The notes beneath the pieces are model-generated. The model searched no databases, was not told the DNA's origin, and was given only the letters and a program-made list of their open reading frames with translations. The translations under genes were made by a program, and so were the position numbers. Shown here piece after piece: positions 1-11,775 of a DNA stretch of 64,000 nucleotides (positions are counted from its first letter, which is position 1; each line of letters opens with the position of its first letter). The stretch comes from Corallium rubrum (Eukaryota; Cnidaria; Anthozoa; Scleralcyonacea; Coralliidae): NCBI GenBank assembly GCA_964035015.1, contig OZ036015.1, forward strand, positions 7,156,766-7,220,765, given 5' to 3'.

Positions 1-393
1 TAGTGGTCTCCATCCGCTGGGTGACGGAGCATTCTGATTGGTCATAGCATTGATTTTGGTCTCTCCCTTGAAGAGTATTTATAAACGATAAAATCTCTTC
101 TCTTGAATCGCTTAACTACACAGCAGTTTAATCACTCTCCGATGAACCATTTGCGGATATAATGTAGTGCGATCACCGCCTCAATTTATTTACCATTGAA
201 ACAACCATGCTTCATGCATCACTATTATTAGCTCACGTTCTCTGATTGGTTCTCTTTAACAAACATATTCGGTGGGTAGAATGCAAAAGCACATGGTTTT
301 TTGGCGGGCGGCATTTCGCGTTGCCCGCCTACCGCCCGCGCCCTAACTCCTTAATAGCGCCAGCTACGCAGGCTAGATTCTAGAAAGTTAAAT
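1..393. other. intergenic, no gene seen
   Basis: No supportable ORF or RNA gene. Around 300-390 there is a GC-rich stretch (GGCGGGCGGC, then GCGCCAGCTACGCAGGCTAG) that resembles a dispersed repeat end I associate with coral genomes. This is recollection, not a match shown here. Confidence 0.4.
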
Positions 394-454
394 TTGATTG
401 GCAGGTTTACCGCCACCCTAAGAACGACTGGCGGGGGAGGCTATACCAGCAGCG

Positions 455-735
455 GAATGAAAACAAAAACAAACCATAACACTAGTAACAACATCCACAC
501 CAACACGATCACATCCGTCCATTATAACATAAACAACAAATACTACATCAAGCATTATAAACTACTATTAATATTATTTTCTACAATATAAATAAAAAAG
601 GACAATAGCAGCAATGCACCAGCAATGCTAGTGTGAGTGCGACTGAGAGAACTACTATGACTACAATAACGACGACAAAGACGACAACAACAACAACGAC
701 AACGACGACGACAATGACAATGCCAACGTTTAAAT
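455..735. repeat. degenerate CAA/ACG-rich simple sequence
   Basis: Imperfect trinucleotide-rich DNA (CAA, CAT, ACG, ACA runs). The open frames across it (Thr/Asn-rich on plus, Val-rich on minus) are products of the low-complexity composition and are not called as genes. Confidence 0.6.
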
Positions 736-944
736 ATTTTGTTCTAACGCAAATTGAAACACTTACTGAGAATATTTTCATTACCACAACGGGTGGGAAC
801 TAAATCAGACGGCAGCACAGAAAAACAAAGAAAGAAAACTGAGCATTGGCAAGATTTTATACATAGTTAATCTAAAAATACTTACAGCATTGCAACCAAA
901 GATGTAATAATTACTGCAAAAATTCCTTTAAATAAACTTTTTAC

Positions 945-984
945 AGTGACGATTGCCATACTTTTTAGTATGGCAATCGTCACT
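945..984. repeat. perfect 18-bp inverted repeat with 4-nt loop
   Basis: The arms 945-962 (AGTGACGATTGCCATACT) and 967-984 are exact reverse complements separated by TTTT. On either strand this would fold into a 40-nt hairpin. There is no surrounding gene. It could be a small fold-back element, a miRNA-like hairpin or chance; nothing else decides. Confidence 0.75.
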
Positions 985-3293
985 ATATGAAAACTTAAGC
1001 TTTTTCAGCATTACCGGCTAAAAATAATTATGCTTATTTGATTGTCTGAGTATTTGGAAATAAACAGTGCTGGAAACTAAATGCGATATGCGGTTGCCAG
1101 TAACTTAACGTTTAAAAAAAGAAAAAATCAAGCAACAAAGATTGAAGAACACTAATTTCGCATGTCGACAATCAGCCAAAATCCAATACAATTTGAGAAG
1201 ACAGCAAGACTTCACTCTCGTAAAAAATTTTCAAAATCAATTCAAATAATTTTATCCTAGAAAATTTAACGATATTTGCTAAACAATATATAATTTTAGT
1301 CTGGAACGAAACCGAATTTTCCTGTCGATGTAAAATGTTAACAAAAGATACGTTCACTTGTAGTTGTTCGGTATTTTCTATGGTGAAAACTATAGGACAT
1401 TGCAATAAATATAATATTTAAAACAATATACAAAACGAAAAGACATACATCCGATTGGATTATGATATTAATACAAACAATTGAGATCCTAAGTAAACTC
1501 AAATTAAAACCTATTATTTAAAAACCCTATAACCTACATTAAATCTAACACCTAAAACGAAAACTTAAATCAAACTAAAACCTACGGAGAAATAGGATAT
1601 TGCAAAGCTTGATGTGCGTGTTTAAACAAAACAAGCAGTCCTCGAGACTTAAGTAAACCGGTAGTTATAAATTCGTTTCCAGGGCCTTGAGAATAGATGA
1701 TTCTCTTTTTTCTCTTTTCTTCACATTTGCCGATAGATCGACGTCATTCAAAATTAGTCTAGAAGCCAACTTTTAAAGTTTAAGGACTTTGCCAATTGAT
1801 GGCTTAAGCGAAGTGGTAAGAGGCAGCCCGCTAACAACACACGCCAGCCGTGCTCTCCGATTCTCTTTGGCAACACTTACAGAACTGGAAAATAGAGCGA
1901 TGGTTTGAGAAGGGGCTTGTGCTTTACGATTTTCCAACGCCGAAGGAGTATGCCTGTGTCTGAGGAGGGTCAGTAAGACTAGTGAAAAAAAGAAGCGAGA
2001 GCAGGCGCAGCAATTGACGGTATCGAAAAAGATGGCGGCGGTACATTTAACCACAATGCTTTGCGACTTATCGTGGTTTTCCTTATCATGCTGAGATGGA
2101 TTAAGAATAAGCAAGAACTTCATTCCTGGAAAAAGTTGTTTGTTTTAAAACCATATCTTCCAATATTTCGCCAAGAGACAATATTTACTGCATGCAAAGG
2201 ATTGTGGTTAAATGAACAAGTCGCTATTTTCTTCGGTACGGTCAATTCTCAGAAGGCGGGCGCTGATCTTATCAACTCAAGTTGGTTGATAAGAATTAAT
2301 TTCCAGTTAAAGGTCTAATTATTATCCGGATGTTTCCTGGATTGTTTTGCCCATTTTCAAACGTTTCATATAATCGTCCAGCGTTATCTAGGGTAAATTA
2401 CGTAAGACAAAATGGACGGATGCTGCTCAAAAAGAGTTAAGAGCTAGATCCGACTCCCAAGTCCTATGCATTTTACTCTGTTAAACGTCAGTCAATCTTA
2501 GTTATCTGAGGCAAAATACGCCGGCAGAAAAAAGCTAAGCTATCTGATTTTTAACAGACATTTATTGATCAGTAGCTGCTTTATGGCAGATTTGGTCATC
2601 GAAGAAATCTGTGTCACTTTTAAAACTCGCTTAATTATTAGGGCATGGACAAATATATTACGACATGATTAAGTAATTATGTTTTCAAAAAATGTAATAT
2701 GTCATCAACCTTGTCAATTCAGAAAACAGTACCCCAAGAAAGCGCTAAGCTCTTTGAACATTTTTTGTTTGATGTTTTTCTTATTTTGGCACCAGATAGA
2801 ATGCACTTTCCTACCGGTATGAATTCCTAAACGAACTAGATAAAATTGATGTTCTTTCATTATCTTTGGAGCAATGTTCACTAAACTTCTGTATATTATT
2901 GAAGTCGATATTAAAATCCCCAGGTAGGATAATCGTTGATTTATTTACCAGATTAACTCACTTGATGACACCAGTCCCACAGTTGTGAGACTTTTATATT
3001 TAGTGTACGTATAGGCCCAACGATATAAATCCACGATAGCAAAAGTAATCAGTTTGAAATGTAGGAAAACCTCGAGCCAAATAATTTCTAACTCCGGTGG
3101 TTCTATAATAAGCCCTATGTATAAGGATAAGTTCTATATCAACAAAAGCACCACCAGAGGACTTTGAAAGGCTGTCATAGAGTGAGCTTTAACTTTAGGG
3201 TTTCATTCAGAAATAGCAAATCAACTTACGTACTTCGATTATTTTGCAAAGCTTAAGCAACAAATTTACTTGGTCGAACTTTGCCATAGTTCA
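985..3293. other. intergenic, no gene supported
   Basis: Short open frames exist (for example 2061-2318 plus, 1773-2123 minus), but no domain, splice context or codon signal supports them. At 2029-2042 the sequence AAAAAGATGGCGGC resembles a YY1-type promoter motif. It lies near no recognisable gene. Confidence 0.4.
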
Positions 3294-3610
3294 TTAAAGG
3301 TGACGTACAGTCCGTTCGGGGCATGTACGAAACTAATGTTTACATCTTTATTCACAAAAAATATACTGATACCTCACTCAAGATTGTAATCTTTTCTTAC
3401 TTCCTCTTCATTACTTGTACCCAAAACAAAACATTTTCAGAAGAAATAGAAGAAATCCGAAGAGATATCCTCGCCGAATCACTTGGTTTTCTGCCATGTT
3501 GCTCCTAACGGTTTACATCGAGCTGAGTACTTCATGTAATTAACTACGAATGTCATGTTTTGGGGACTCCATGGAGGACATGCGCAGAACGGACTATACA
3601 TCACCTTTAA
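3294..3610. mobile_element. TTAA-flanked MITE (piggyBac-like target), copy 1
   Basis: The 309-bp element (3298-3606) is bounded by TTAA on both sides (3294-3297 and 3607-3610). The ends are ~20-bp terminal inverted repeats: AGGTGACGTACAGTCCGTTC on the left, and the same with two substitutions on the right strand. TTAA duplication is the hallmark of piggyBac-type transposition, so this is read as a non-autonomous derivative. A 61-codon frame inside (3323-3508) recurs in the diverged copy at 49.8 kb. It is more likely repeat ancestry than a gene. Confidence 0.8.
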
Positions 3611-4305
3611 CACTTCAGTGCCCAATATATACGTAATTTTTTTTTATCAAAGCCAAGGTCAAAGGTTATTAGGTGCTCCTGTTTATTCCTGCTACAAGGG
3701 TCTGATTCGTCAATGTTAAGATGCCACTCAATTGTATCGTTTGCATCATTGCAAACGAAAGATTTTTAAATAGATTAATTAGCTTTTCTTGTTTTAGAAT
3801 GGGATTTATTGACTCACCCTGCCTTGAGTGTCTTGACTGAACTCGTTTAGAATTTGTAGGTTTGTCAGTAATTCTCAACGGTTGTGTAATTTGAAAAAAA
3901 ATATGTTCAACTCAGTCTTTTATGGAAAACGGTCACGAATCACGCATGTACGAACATTTTGTTAAAAGACGATCTCTTCAAGTTTGACTGTGTTTAAGGG
4001 CACCAGAACAATGTTGATAAGTCGGAGAACTGTTCACATCCGCAGAACGAAAAATCCAGGCATAAAAAGCTATTTAGCACAAAAAAGACTCCGCAAAACG
4101 GAATCTAAGGGAAGTGAAAAAGGCAAGAAGTACCGCAACAAATAATTAAAGCGGTTCGACACTTTTATGACAACAAGAATGACAAAATTATACATGCAAT
4201 GTCACAGTATATTGTATTAAAAAGAAATATTATTCGACTCATTCGTTCACTTTTCAAGTGCGATAGAAGTTGTAATTAAGTGCTTCAGTTGTTAGCAATA
4301 TTCTA
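3611..4305. other. intergenic, no gene seen
   Basis: AT-rich sequence with no coding, RNA or repeat structure that I can support. Confidence 0.4.
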
Positions 4306-4307
4306 GA

Positions 4308-4576
4308 TATATAGGGGATATTACACGGTGGTGCGAAGATATGGATTTTATCTTCGAGAGGTGAAAACAATATTTTACGAATGAGCGCAGCGAATGAGTA
4401 AAATATCGTTTTTACCACGAGAAGATAAAATTCATATCTTCAAGCCAGCGTGTAATTTTCTTTTTATTATATAGATCAATGCAAAAGGTGAGAAAATGTT
4501 TAATCACGTGATCGATATCTTCACCAGTGAGGATATGGAAAATATGTCACTGTATATTTCTTAGTAAAACACTCCC
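4308..4576. repeat. fold-back repeat (long imperfect palindrome)
   Basis: The left arm from ~4308 (TATATAGGGGATATTACAC...) pairs with the right arm ending ~4473. The centre is a GAGCGCAGCGAATGAG motif near 4384. Sub-arms such as GAAGATATGGATTTTATCTT and its inverse are clear. A further partial repeat of the arm (GATATCTTCACCAGTGAGGATAT) follows up to ~4576. The structure is that of a MITE-like fold-back element, without coding capacity. Confidence 0.7.
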
Positions 4577-4579
4577 ATC

Positions 4580-5985
4580 TATATAATAAATAATTATACA
4601 TAACTGTGCAGTGCCGTTCTACTGGGGGATGCCGTTTTGTTATATATTAGGTTATACAGTATTATAGAATACAAAAAATGGAAAAATGATAAAGACAGTG
4701 GTGAAGTCAAAAGTCCCTGCCAAGAAGAACATTGCCGTGATAAATTTGCGTAAGATGTTTCTAGAGGTATCTTCTATTTACGTGAATGAGTTTTGTAACT
4801 AGTTAATCGTGGTGCGCTTCTTCAAAAAAGAGTTATTATTCTCCTATTTATGGTTTTAGTTTTGCAAGACATCTCAAAACTACAAACTAAAATCATCTGC
4901 CGGCATATTTCATAAATAGATTTCAAATCGACAGCAATTCTGATCCGGACAGCAGAAGTATATACACAATTCACAATCCAATCAAGAATATTGTTACAAC
5001 TGGAAACCGTACACAATCTATTGCCCCTGAACCGAACAGGATTCCTTCATTTCCGTATCTACCACGTGAAGTTCCTTGTATAAATTTCTGCTGTTCTTAT
5101 TCAGTCATGACAGATTCGCACTATTTTGTTATTTAACATTGTAATTACTATGATGCCGCATTTTGTTCCTCTGTTCACAACCTGTAGATCACCCTGAAAA
5201 TCAGATATTGTTTAACAATGCTTGGCTTGAATGTTTTTAAAGTATTTCAAGTTAATTCGGCACATCCGTAAAAGACTCAAACTTCCTTATTGAGATTCTC
5301 CTTCGAACAACAGATATGGACATGGCGAGATTAATAGCCGACATTTACACAGCAGCATAACACTTGCACATACGTGAGAAACTTCAGACATTTCAGTAAA
5401 ATTAATATGGCACCTACTGATTATAACGTACTCAATCTTAAAGACATTCGGGCACATACAATAAAGTAAAACGTCCATTTTTACCCTCAATTTACCTAAA
5501 GGTGTACCTGTTGAAGTATTTTAAGGTGTAATAGACGTGAGGAAGAAGACAATATGTTCCTATTCTTTTCAGCGCAGAGCATACTTACAATTTCCTGTAA
5601 CAGAACTTAACAATTCAACACTATTTAAATTTGCTAATTTGTGCGCATACTGTACTTTAACGACCTGTTTCCCCTTAGTTCTGGCCACGTGTTGCTTCGG
5701 AAATTTATTTGCGAAATCTCTACATGTATTATTCTACTAGTTCGATCATTTCCCACTCACGCTTAGCATCTACTGTAGTCCTTTGCTTACGCCTGGAATT
5801 TTTCTCTTTTGCTGGCGCGAACGCTTCTTGGTCCTTCTCCACACAATTCTGATTACGCTGGATACATAATTTTTACAGTTCGTCCGAAACATTCCAATTT
5901 TGACTAAAAAACTGGCGTATGTGCATGTTATGACAGCGCCCCTTTAATTACAGCACGCAGTAATATAGATAAAGGTGAAAATATA
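4580..5985. other. intergenic or intronic, no gene supported
   Basis: This probably lies inside or downstream of the minus-strand CUB gene, whose next exon would have to start in phase 1. I could not identify that exon. Splice-acceptor-like sites occur (for example near 5200 on minus) but do not give a phase-1 open frame. Confidence 0.35.
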
Positions 5986-5989
5986 TTAC

Positions 5990-6334
5990 CTTGAACAGCT
6001 TCATAACGAATCTTAAATCCTGTGAAAATATATTTTTCATCCGAGAAAAATCTGATCCTCAAGACGTTTGATGTAGAAATGATATCCGGTGGGAAAATAT
6101 TCCCACAATAACGCCCAATGCCTCTTGATGTAATGCCATCTTGAATAAGGATATAATCAAGACTGCAGTTGCTCGCGTCTATCCCCAAATTGAAAAACAT
6201 GAACTTCAACTTAATCCGACGATCTTTAGGTACTCTGATTTCCCATAATCGTTTCATGTTGTTCAGGTACTTTAAGGGATAGTAAGGAGAAGTAAGGTAC
6301 CCAGAAGAACTGTTGGATATGTACGTGTCAAATG
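5990..6334 (-). CDS. CUB-domain exon of an extracellular protein gene (partial)
   Basis: A 345-bp open exon on minus. The 5' side is a pyrimidine-rich tract ending TTATTTAG (AG at 6336-6335); the 3' side is CAAG followed by the donor GTAATA (GT at 5989-5988). The reading frame makes the exon phase 1 at both ends, the classic symmetry of shuffled extracellular modules. The translation shows a CUB fold pattern: SSSGYLTSPYYPLKY, then LWEIRVP, KLKFMFFNL, CSLDYILIQDG, GRYCG, and LRIRFFSDEKYIFTGFKIRYEAV. Two cysteines match the second CUB disulphide. The usual leading Cys is replaced (AFDTYI). CUB domains bind proteins or carbohydrates outside the cell. It joins in phase to the exon at 8.1-8.2 kb. 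The full gene and its identity are not recoverable from this window. Confidence 0.8.
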
Positions 6335-6336
6335 CT

Positions 6337-8095
6337 AAATAATAAGAAAAATATAATGACAATCATTGCAATAACAATAGATACAGCTGAAAAGTCTATT
6401 CAACCGACGTGCATAATTTATCTGCGTAAAACTTATGAACAATAATAAACGGTACTGCAGTGCTGTCCGTTTCGTGCGTGAACGAGGTTGTATGTTGTCT
6501 ATGAAATTAAATTAGATGCATATGATGAGCACAGTGGAGCTATACCCCTCGTTGTCTAGCTCAAAATAGACTTTTGTGTCGTCATAAAAGGTGAATAATT
6601 TTTCCAACTCTCAGAAAATAACGACTTTTCTCACCCCGTTAAAAATGATTTTGCAAATCCCATGAGGAAAGAAAATTCGAAGTTTTTCCATGGCAACTCC
6701 GTGTTGAAATATTACATTCACGTTTAAAAAAACCCCGAAATAACTGGATAAAAAGCTGCAAAATCTTATAAATTCATCTTCTTATGTCCTATAAATTGTC
6801 ACATAGTCTTTACTTTCTACCGTCTGTTTTGTCAGTACGTTATTATTGTATTTCTTGCTGCAATGCATTTTCCGTTTTTTTGTTGTATTAAAATATAGCC
6901 ATATTAAGTAGCAACAGTTGTTTTTTGTAGTCAGTTTCGCTGAATAGTAGTAGGTAAAGTAGGCAAATCTGTAAAGTTTCTCTTCACAAATGTAAAAAAA
7001 CAAAAAAAACAAAGAGATATACGAATTTTTATAGTTGCCATGGTAACAAAGACTTCATTGTTTTTAGCTATTTATTATGACTAAATTGTAGAAAACAGTC
7101 TCTAAACACACATTTAAACTTATTTCTGTTTAGCTACAACTACAAAAACTGATGGTTGTAATAACTTATGTGCAGAGCAAGGCATTCTAGGAAATCAAAG
7201 ATGGCGGCCTCCTGGAATTCACGTATTTTCACTAGTTTTCTGTGAGGCTTTGTTTTTCAATTTTTTTTCTTTAAATGTGTATTTATCAAGAAAAGTTGGA
7301 TATAATAAAGAAATTTAATTTGAAAAACGTCTGTAATGGAAAACAATTAACAACTAAAACTCAATATTAAAATTAGATGCTTGTGAGTCATTGCGACGTC
7401 ATAATACAAAGCAAAGTTCGATTATTTTATGAGTGATACATTCCAAACATTTTACTACTAATTACGTTTCTTTACCGTATTTTTGTATCAAAATACAAAG
7501 AGAAACAGACTGGTAAAAAACAGGTTAAACATTATGTTGAGTGACGTCACCGCACGTCATCGGCGATTGGGATCTATACAGAACATAGATTTTTAGAGTC
7601 AGATACAACAAGTATTACTAAGAAGCTTTATTAAGTTAGGTTTAATAAATGATAATGGGAAGGCCGATTCGGCCCCCGTCCATCTTGACAACAAAAAACG
7701 CCTGGCTCAGATAGGGTTAGGCAATAGTAAATGCCCCCTCGTGTTCGTGGAAACACAAGATCTCGACAGTGTGTTAGGTGTGCCCGAGCCGTATGCAAGG
7801 CTTCTCATGAGTACTTTCAAATTTCAACAGATTTACTCGAGTAGTCGCGAGTGTTTGTGTCAAGTGATATGAAGATGGACATTTTTTATCTCTTTGATAA
7901 AATAATCTTAAGGAAAAAACCCTGGAGTTGTAACTGTGTTCCCTAAGCGTAATTGACAAAGTACAGACAGCATCAATAACAAGTACGCGAGTTAAAATTC
8001 GTGTGCTGGGGAAAACATGGTTGACAAACTTTTTATTCGAGAACATTATATTCATATTAAAATTATTTAAAACAGTTGATAATTAGTAGCTTACC
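6337..8095 (-). other. intron of the CUB gene
   Basis: Sequence between the two phase-compatible exons. It begins with donor GTAAGC at ~8095 and ends with the acceptor TTATTTAG at 6335. It holds promoter-like motifs (AAGATGGCGGCC near 7199, a palindromic CRE GTGACGTCAC at 7541-7550), but no second gene is visible. Confidence 0.55.
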
Positions 8096-8203
8096 TTGGG
8101 CATGGGTTGGTATGGGATTACATATAATTCCGTCTTCCGTGTAAGTAACATTATCGATGTTAGCTTCACTGTTCTCCGTTTTCAATGTCGCGGTAATAAG
8201 AAC
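8096..8203 (-). CDS. upstream exon of the CUB gene, possibly the end of a MAM-like domain
   Basis: Minus-strand exon of about 108 bp between an acceptor ending TTTTTCCTAG and the donor CAAG/GTAAGC. Only phase 0 at its start is open, and it ends in phase 1, exactly matching the phase-1 start of the CUB exon at 6334. The spliced junction restores an Ala codon (G|CA). The peptide begins VLITATLKTENSEANIDNVT and ends YTEDGIICNPIPTHAQ. The pattern ...NIDNVTYTEDGIIC is reminiscent of the last strand of MAM domains, which often accompany CUB modules. That assignment is tentative. Exon calling rests on the splice sites and phase agreement. Confidence 0.55.
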
Positions 8204-8209
8204 CTAGGA

Positions 8210-9125
8210 AAAACACGTAACATTTTTTACTTTTCTTAACAAGAATACTATTAGCAATTTTTTGACAATGTGAAAACCATTCCACAATTTTTTTACGAAT
8301 CTTTACAAGCAATATTTGGGCTGCCTATAAACCTTTTTTAACAAAACAGCGCATTCTATGAAACCAAATGGTTGGCAAAGTCGTTGCACACGCATTTCCA
8401 TTGAAGTTGACTGCATGCTTTAGGCCAATTGGGATAACAGATTATTTTAGCCCGATGAACGTGCATTTTCAGTAATATGTTTTCATACTAATTTGCTGCT
8501 TTTAGCTGCTGTTATCTTAGTTTTCTTAACAACTTTTGCTAAAAACATATCGGGCACTAGAAACATAAATTAGTAATGGAATAGCTAATGCTTTCTGTGC
8601 TTAGATACCGTGATCCAAACACGTGGAAAGTGGCAAGATGTAGAAAAAGCGTGACAAACACAAGTCTTTACAGGAGAGAACTCTGTTTTGATTTTTCATA
8701 AGCATTTTCAAGCAGCATCTCAAGTACTTAGGTTAAAGTGTCTAAATACTAAAACCATTAGGTATTTCCTTTTTTTAATTAACTGACTCAAAAGGGGGGC
8801 GTGGGTCTTTTACAAATTATATACGTTTGTTAAAATGGATGAATAATGTTGCGCTGCCAACCATGATCAATGAGTACTTATTTCCACGACATCAGTTGCA
8901 ATTGACGTGGATATACAAAGGTATATTTTCGCAGTTTTCGAAGCACTACTTATATAGAAGCTATTACACTATTTTTTTAGAGACGAGGTCAGAGAAAAAT
9001 CTAATATATACATTTATATACACATAGGGCAGAACGTTTTTCCCAGTTACTACATATTTCAACCTACTATTAAAGTCTATTTTTTTTTGTTTATTCTCTA
9101 TTGTGACATGGTTTAAAAAATATGT
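8210..9125. other. probable intron or upstream region, no exon identified
   Basis: The next upstream exon of the CUB gene must end in phase 0. I did not find one. The open frame 8827-9027 has no supporting features. Confidence 0.35.
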
Positions 9126-9129
9126 TTAA

Positions 9130-9170
9130 CTAGAAATACATTAATGCAAGCCCCTCGTGTTCGTTGTTTA
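9130..9170 (-). mobile_element. Helitron 3' terminus, third family member (partial)
   Basis: The plus-strand sequence CTAGAAATACATTAATGCAA at 9130, preceded by A, matches the 3' ends of the two full Helitron copies in this window (32000 and 38016) over about 30 bases, including the following CCCTCG. Read on minus it ends ...CTAG followed by T, as required. The other end is uncertain: a TCCCCGGG start at ~10187, preceded by A on the minus strand, would give a 1.06-kb element, but the interior shows no clear similarity. Confidence 0.5.
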
Positions 9171-9387
9171 TTATTATTGCACTGCCTTCAGTGGATGGGA
9201 TTGCATCAGTCAAGACAATGAGTCAAGTACCATTTATCTCTATCAATAGTTAATACAGCTTGAAAGCTATCATCAGATTTATAATCTTCTTCAGAATAAA
9301 AATAGTTTTTAACATAGACGTAAATAAACTCTACCATATGCATTCAAACCTATTCGCATTTTCGAGTACAGTATCAATCTGATCTGA

Positions 9388-9595
9388 AAATATTACTATA
9401 ACTTACCCTGGCCTTTCCCATGTATTTTTTCCCGGATTATAACATACCCAAACACCTACCCTAAACCTAATCACATTTTTGCGAATTAATTTTTTAAAAA
9501 AATTACTATAACCTAACCACACCCACCCACCCACTCTTTCCCATCATAACATATCCCAATACCTACACTAAACCTTATCACATTTGTTGGTATTA
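9388..9595. repeat. two-unit tandem repeat (~110 bp) with CCTAAACCTAATCACA motif
   Basis: ATTACTATAACTTACCC... through ...CCTAAACCTAATCACATTTT is followed by a diverged second copy starting ATTACTATAACCTAACC. The C-rich strand is telomere-like but too degenerate to call telomeric. Confidence 0.6.
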
Positions 9596-10199
9596 TTTCC
9601 AAAGAGAATTATTTTAATTTAATCCAGATTTACAATAATTCACCTGTACCCATGTAACTAGTTATTATTAATATTATACTAGTTATTGTCAAATACATTG
9701 TATATTTTGCGCAAAAAGACAACCCATAGCGAAGCGGGGTAATCCTAATTATAGACCAAAACTCAGACTAACAAACCAAAATTTAATCCCGAGGGATTCC
9801 AAATGAGCCATTTTCTTTTGTTGGAAATGCAAGAATAAATTATAAACTCAGACAAACATTGATTGAGTCACTTTTCTTTGATATACCGCGGGCTTTATTT
9901 CTCTTACATCCTCAAAAGCTGGGGGGCAATGAACTCAATTGAATTGGTTATATGCATGATTTGACAACGATTTAATAAAGATGAGGGATGTATTTGTACT
10001 TAAAACACGATCAAGTCGGTTTTCTTTGTTCTTTGCAGGTGTATATATGGCTAATAAACCTATCAAGAACAATAGAAGATTTTGAAAGCAGGCGGCGGCT
10101 TTTGAATTGTCTCGGGGGAAAATGGGGTTTATGGGCTGATTAGCTGATTTACATCTGCGGGCGGGACTATATATACAATCCCGGGGATTATATATATAA

Positions 10200-10232
10200 T
10201 CCCTATGAATTGATAATTGCCCAATTCATAGG
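10200..10232. repeat. perfect 12-bp hairpin
   Basis: CCCTATGAATTG and CAATTCATAGGG are exact inverse arms around a 9-nt loop. The flanking (TATA)-rich ATAATCCC/GGGATTAT also folds. Small palindromic repeat of unknown role. Confidence 0.6.
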
Positions 10233-10663
10233 GTGCCTGCTGCAACTCTCTCATATGGTAACGCCGGTAGCGCCCACATACGAAAAGGAGAACAAGGGTT
10301 TGCTTTTCGCTCACGTAATTTACGAGAGGAAGGCAAACCAATCAAAATCGTCAAAATCTGCTGGTTGAGTCAGCACTTTATTCCACTGAACGTTGAGCAT
10401 AAAATGTGGGATTGATACTGCATCAATACGCATGCCCAATGCTATAATGATATGTGCTACTAATTATTCATCTGACTAATTATTCAAACAAGCTTGTAGA
10501 AGTCTGTGCATGTGTTCAATGAACCATTACGTACTTCTCAAGTTTGTTTGGTAAACTGCTTCGGAGTCTTATTATTTCATAAAATATCGTTAACATTCGA
10601 CATAACAATGTCCTTCGACACTCGGTAAAGGCTATTTTTTTAGAAAACCTTCTTCAATTGTGT

Positions 10664-10784
10664 TTTAAGTAGGTTAAAAACCTCGAACCTCGGCTTTAAG
10701 CCAGATTAATCCCTCGGGGCCTCCGGCCCTTCGGGTTATATCTGGCTTAAAGCCTCGGTTCTCGGTTTTTAACCTATACTTAAT
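10664..10784. repeat. fold-back repeat with GC-rich centre
   Basis: The left arm TTAAGTAGGTTAAAAACCTC... GGCTTTAAGCCAGAT is mirrored on the right by ATCTGGCTTAAAGCC... GGTTTTTAACCTATACTTAA. The centre is CTCGGGGCCTCCGGCCCTTCG. The arms themselves contain short palindromes. Non-coding fold-back element. Confidence 0.75.
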
Positions 10785-11011
10785 TTATTATTGAGTCGGT
10801 TTTCTTTGTTCTTTCGAGGGCTTTATATCGCATAAAGCCTTGAATACTAATTAGACAAGACACCCGCTAGGCGTGAACTCGGGCTACTGTGGGCTGGCAC
10901 CTTGCAAAATAATATAACAACAGCAGTGCTGTTTGGAGTTAATGGTTAAATTTGATGCAACTTTCAGTCAATTGACTGTAGTTAGTGGAATATTCATCAT
11001 AAAGAAAATCA

Positions 11012-11775
11012 TGGTGGGTATACTGGTGTACCAAAACATTGATTTGGCAGCCATACTGGTCTGCCAAAACATTGAAATGGTCGCCATTGCTGGTGTACCA
11101 AAACATCTAAATGGTGGCCATACTGGTGTACCAAAACAATGAAATAGTGGCCAAACTGTTGTACGAAAACATTGAAATAGTGGCCATACTGGTGCACCAA
11201 AACAATGAAATAGTGGCCATACTGGTGTACCAAAACAATGAAATAGTGGCCAATCGGCCATATTGGCGTACCAAAACAATGAAATAGTGGCAATACTGGT
11301 GTACCAAAACAATGAAATAGTGGCAATACTGGTGTACCAAAACAATGAAATAGTGGCCATACTGGTGTACCAAAACAATGAAATAGTGGCCATATTGGTG
11401 TACCAAAACAATTAAATAGTGGCCATATTGGTGTACAGAAACAATGAAATGGTGGCCATATTGGTGTAACAAAACCATGAAATAGTGGCCATATTGGTGT
11501 ACCAAAACAATGAAATAGTGGCCATATTGGTGTACCAAAACAATGAAATGGTGGCCATATTGGTGTACCAAAACAATGAAAAAGTGGCCATATTGGTGTA
11601 CAGAAATAATGAAATGGTGGCCATATTGGTGTACCAAAACAATGAAAAAGTGGCCTTATTGGTGTACAGAAATAATGAAATGGTGGCCATATTGGTGTAC
11701 CAAAACAATGGAATAGCAGCCATACTGGTGTACCTAAACATTGAAATGGTGGCCATATTTGTGTACCCAAACAAT
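11012..11775. repeat. 33-bp minisatellite, about 23 units
   Basis: Tandem units of the type CCAAAACAATGAAATAGTGG followed by CCATACTGGTGTA. The unit is 33 bp, a multiple of three, so several frames on both strands stay open for hundreds of codons (peptides such as FHCFGTPIWPL or ATISLFWYTNM). Units are diverged by point changes, with one insertion near 11250. No start context, signal or known domain; treated as a satellite and not as a protein-coding repeat gene. Confidence 0.9.

Noticed and set aside
581-787. Val-rich minus-strand membrane protein
   Set aside because: Produced by CAA/ACG simple sequence; no start context or conserved feature.
2025-2045. YY1-type promoter
   Set aside because: A single AAGATGGCGGC motif without an adjacent gene is not enough to call a promoter; the same holds near 7199 and 38070.
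9230-9310. PLE hammerhead on minus (ATCTGATGATAGCTTTCAAG)
   Set aside because: The CTGATGA box and a stem are present but no GAAA follows; could be a decayed PLE end only.
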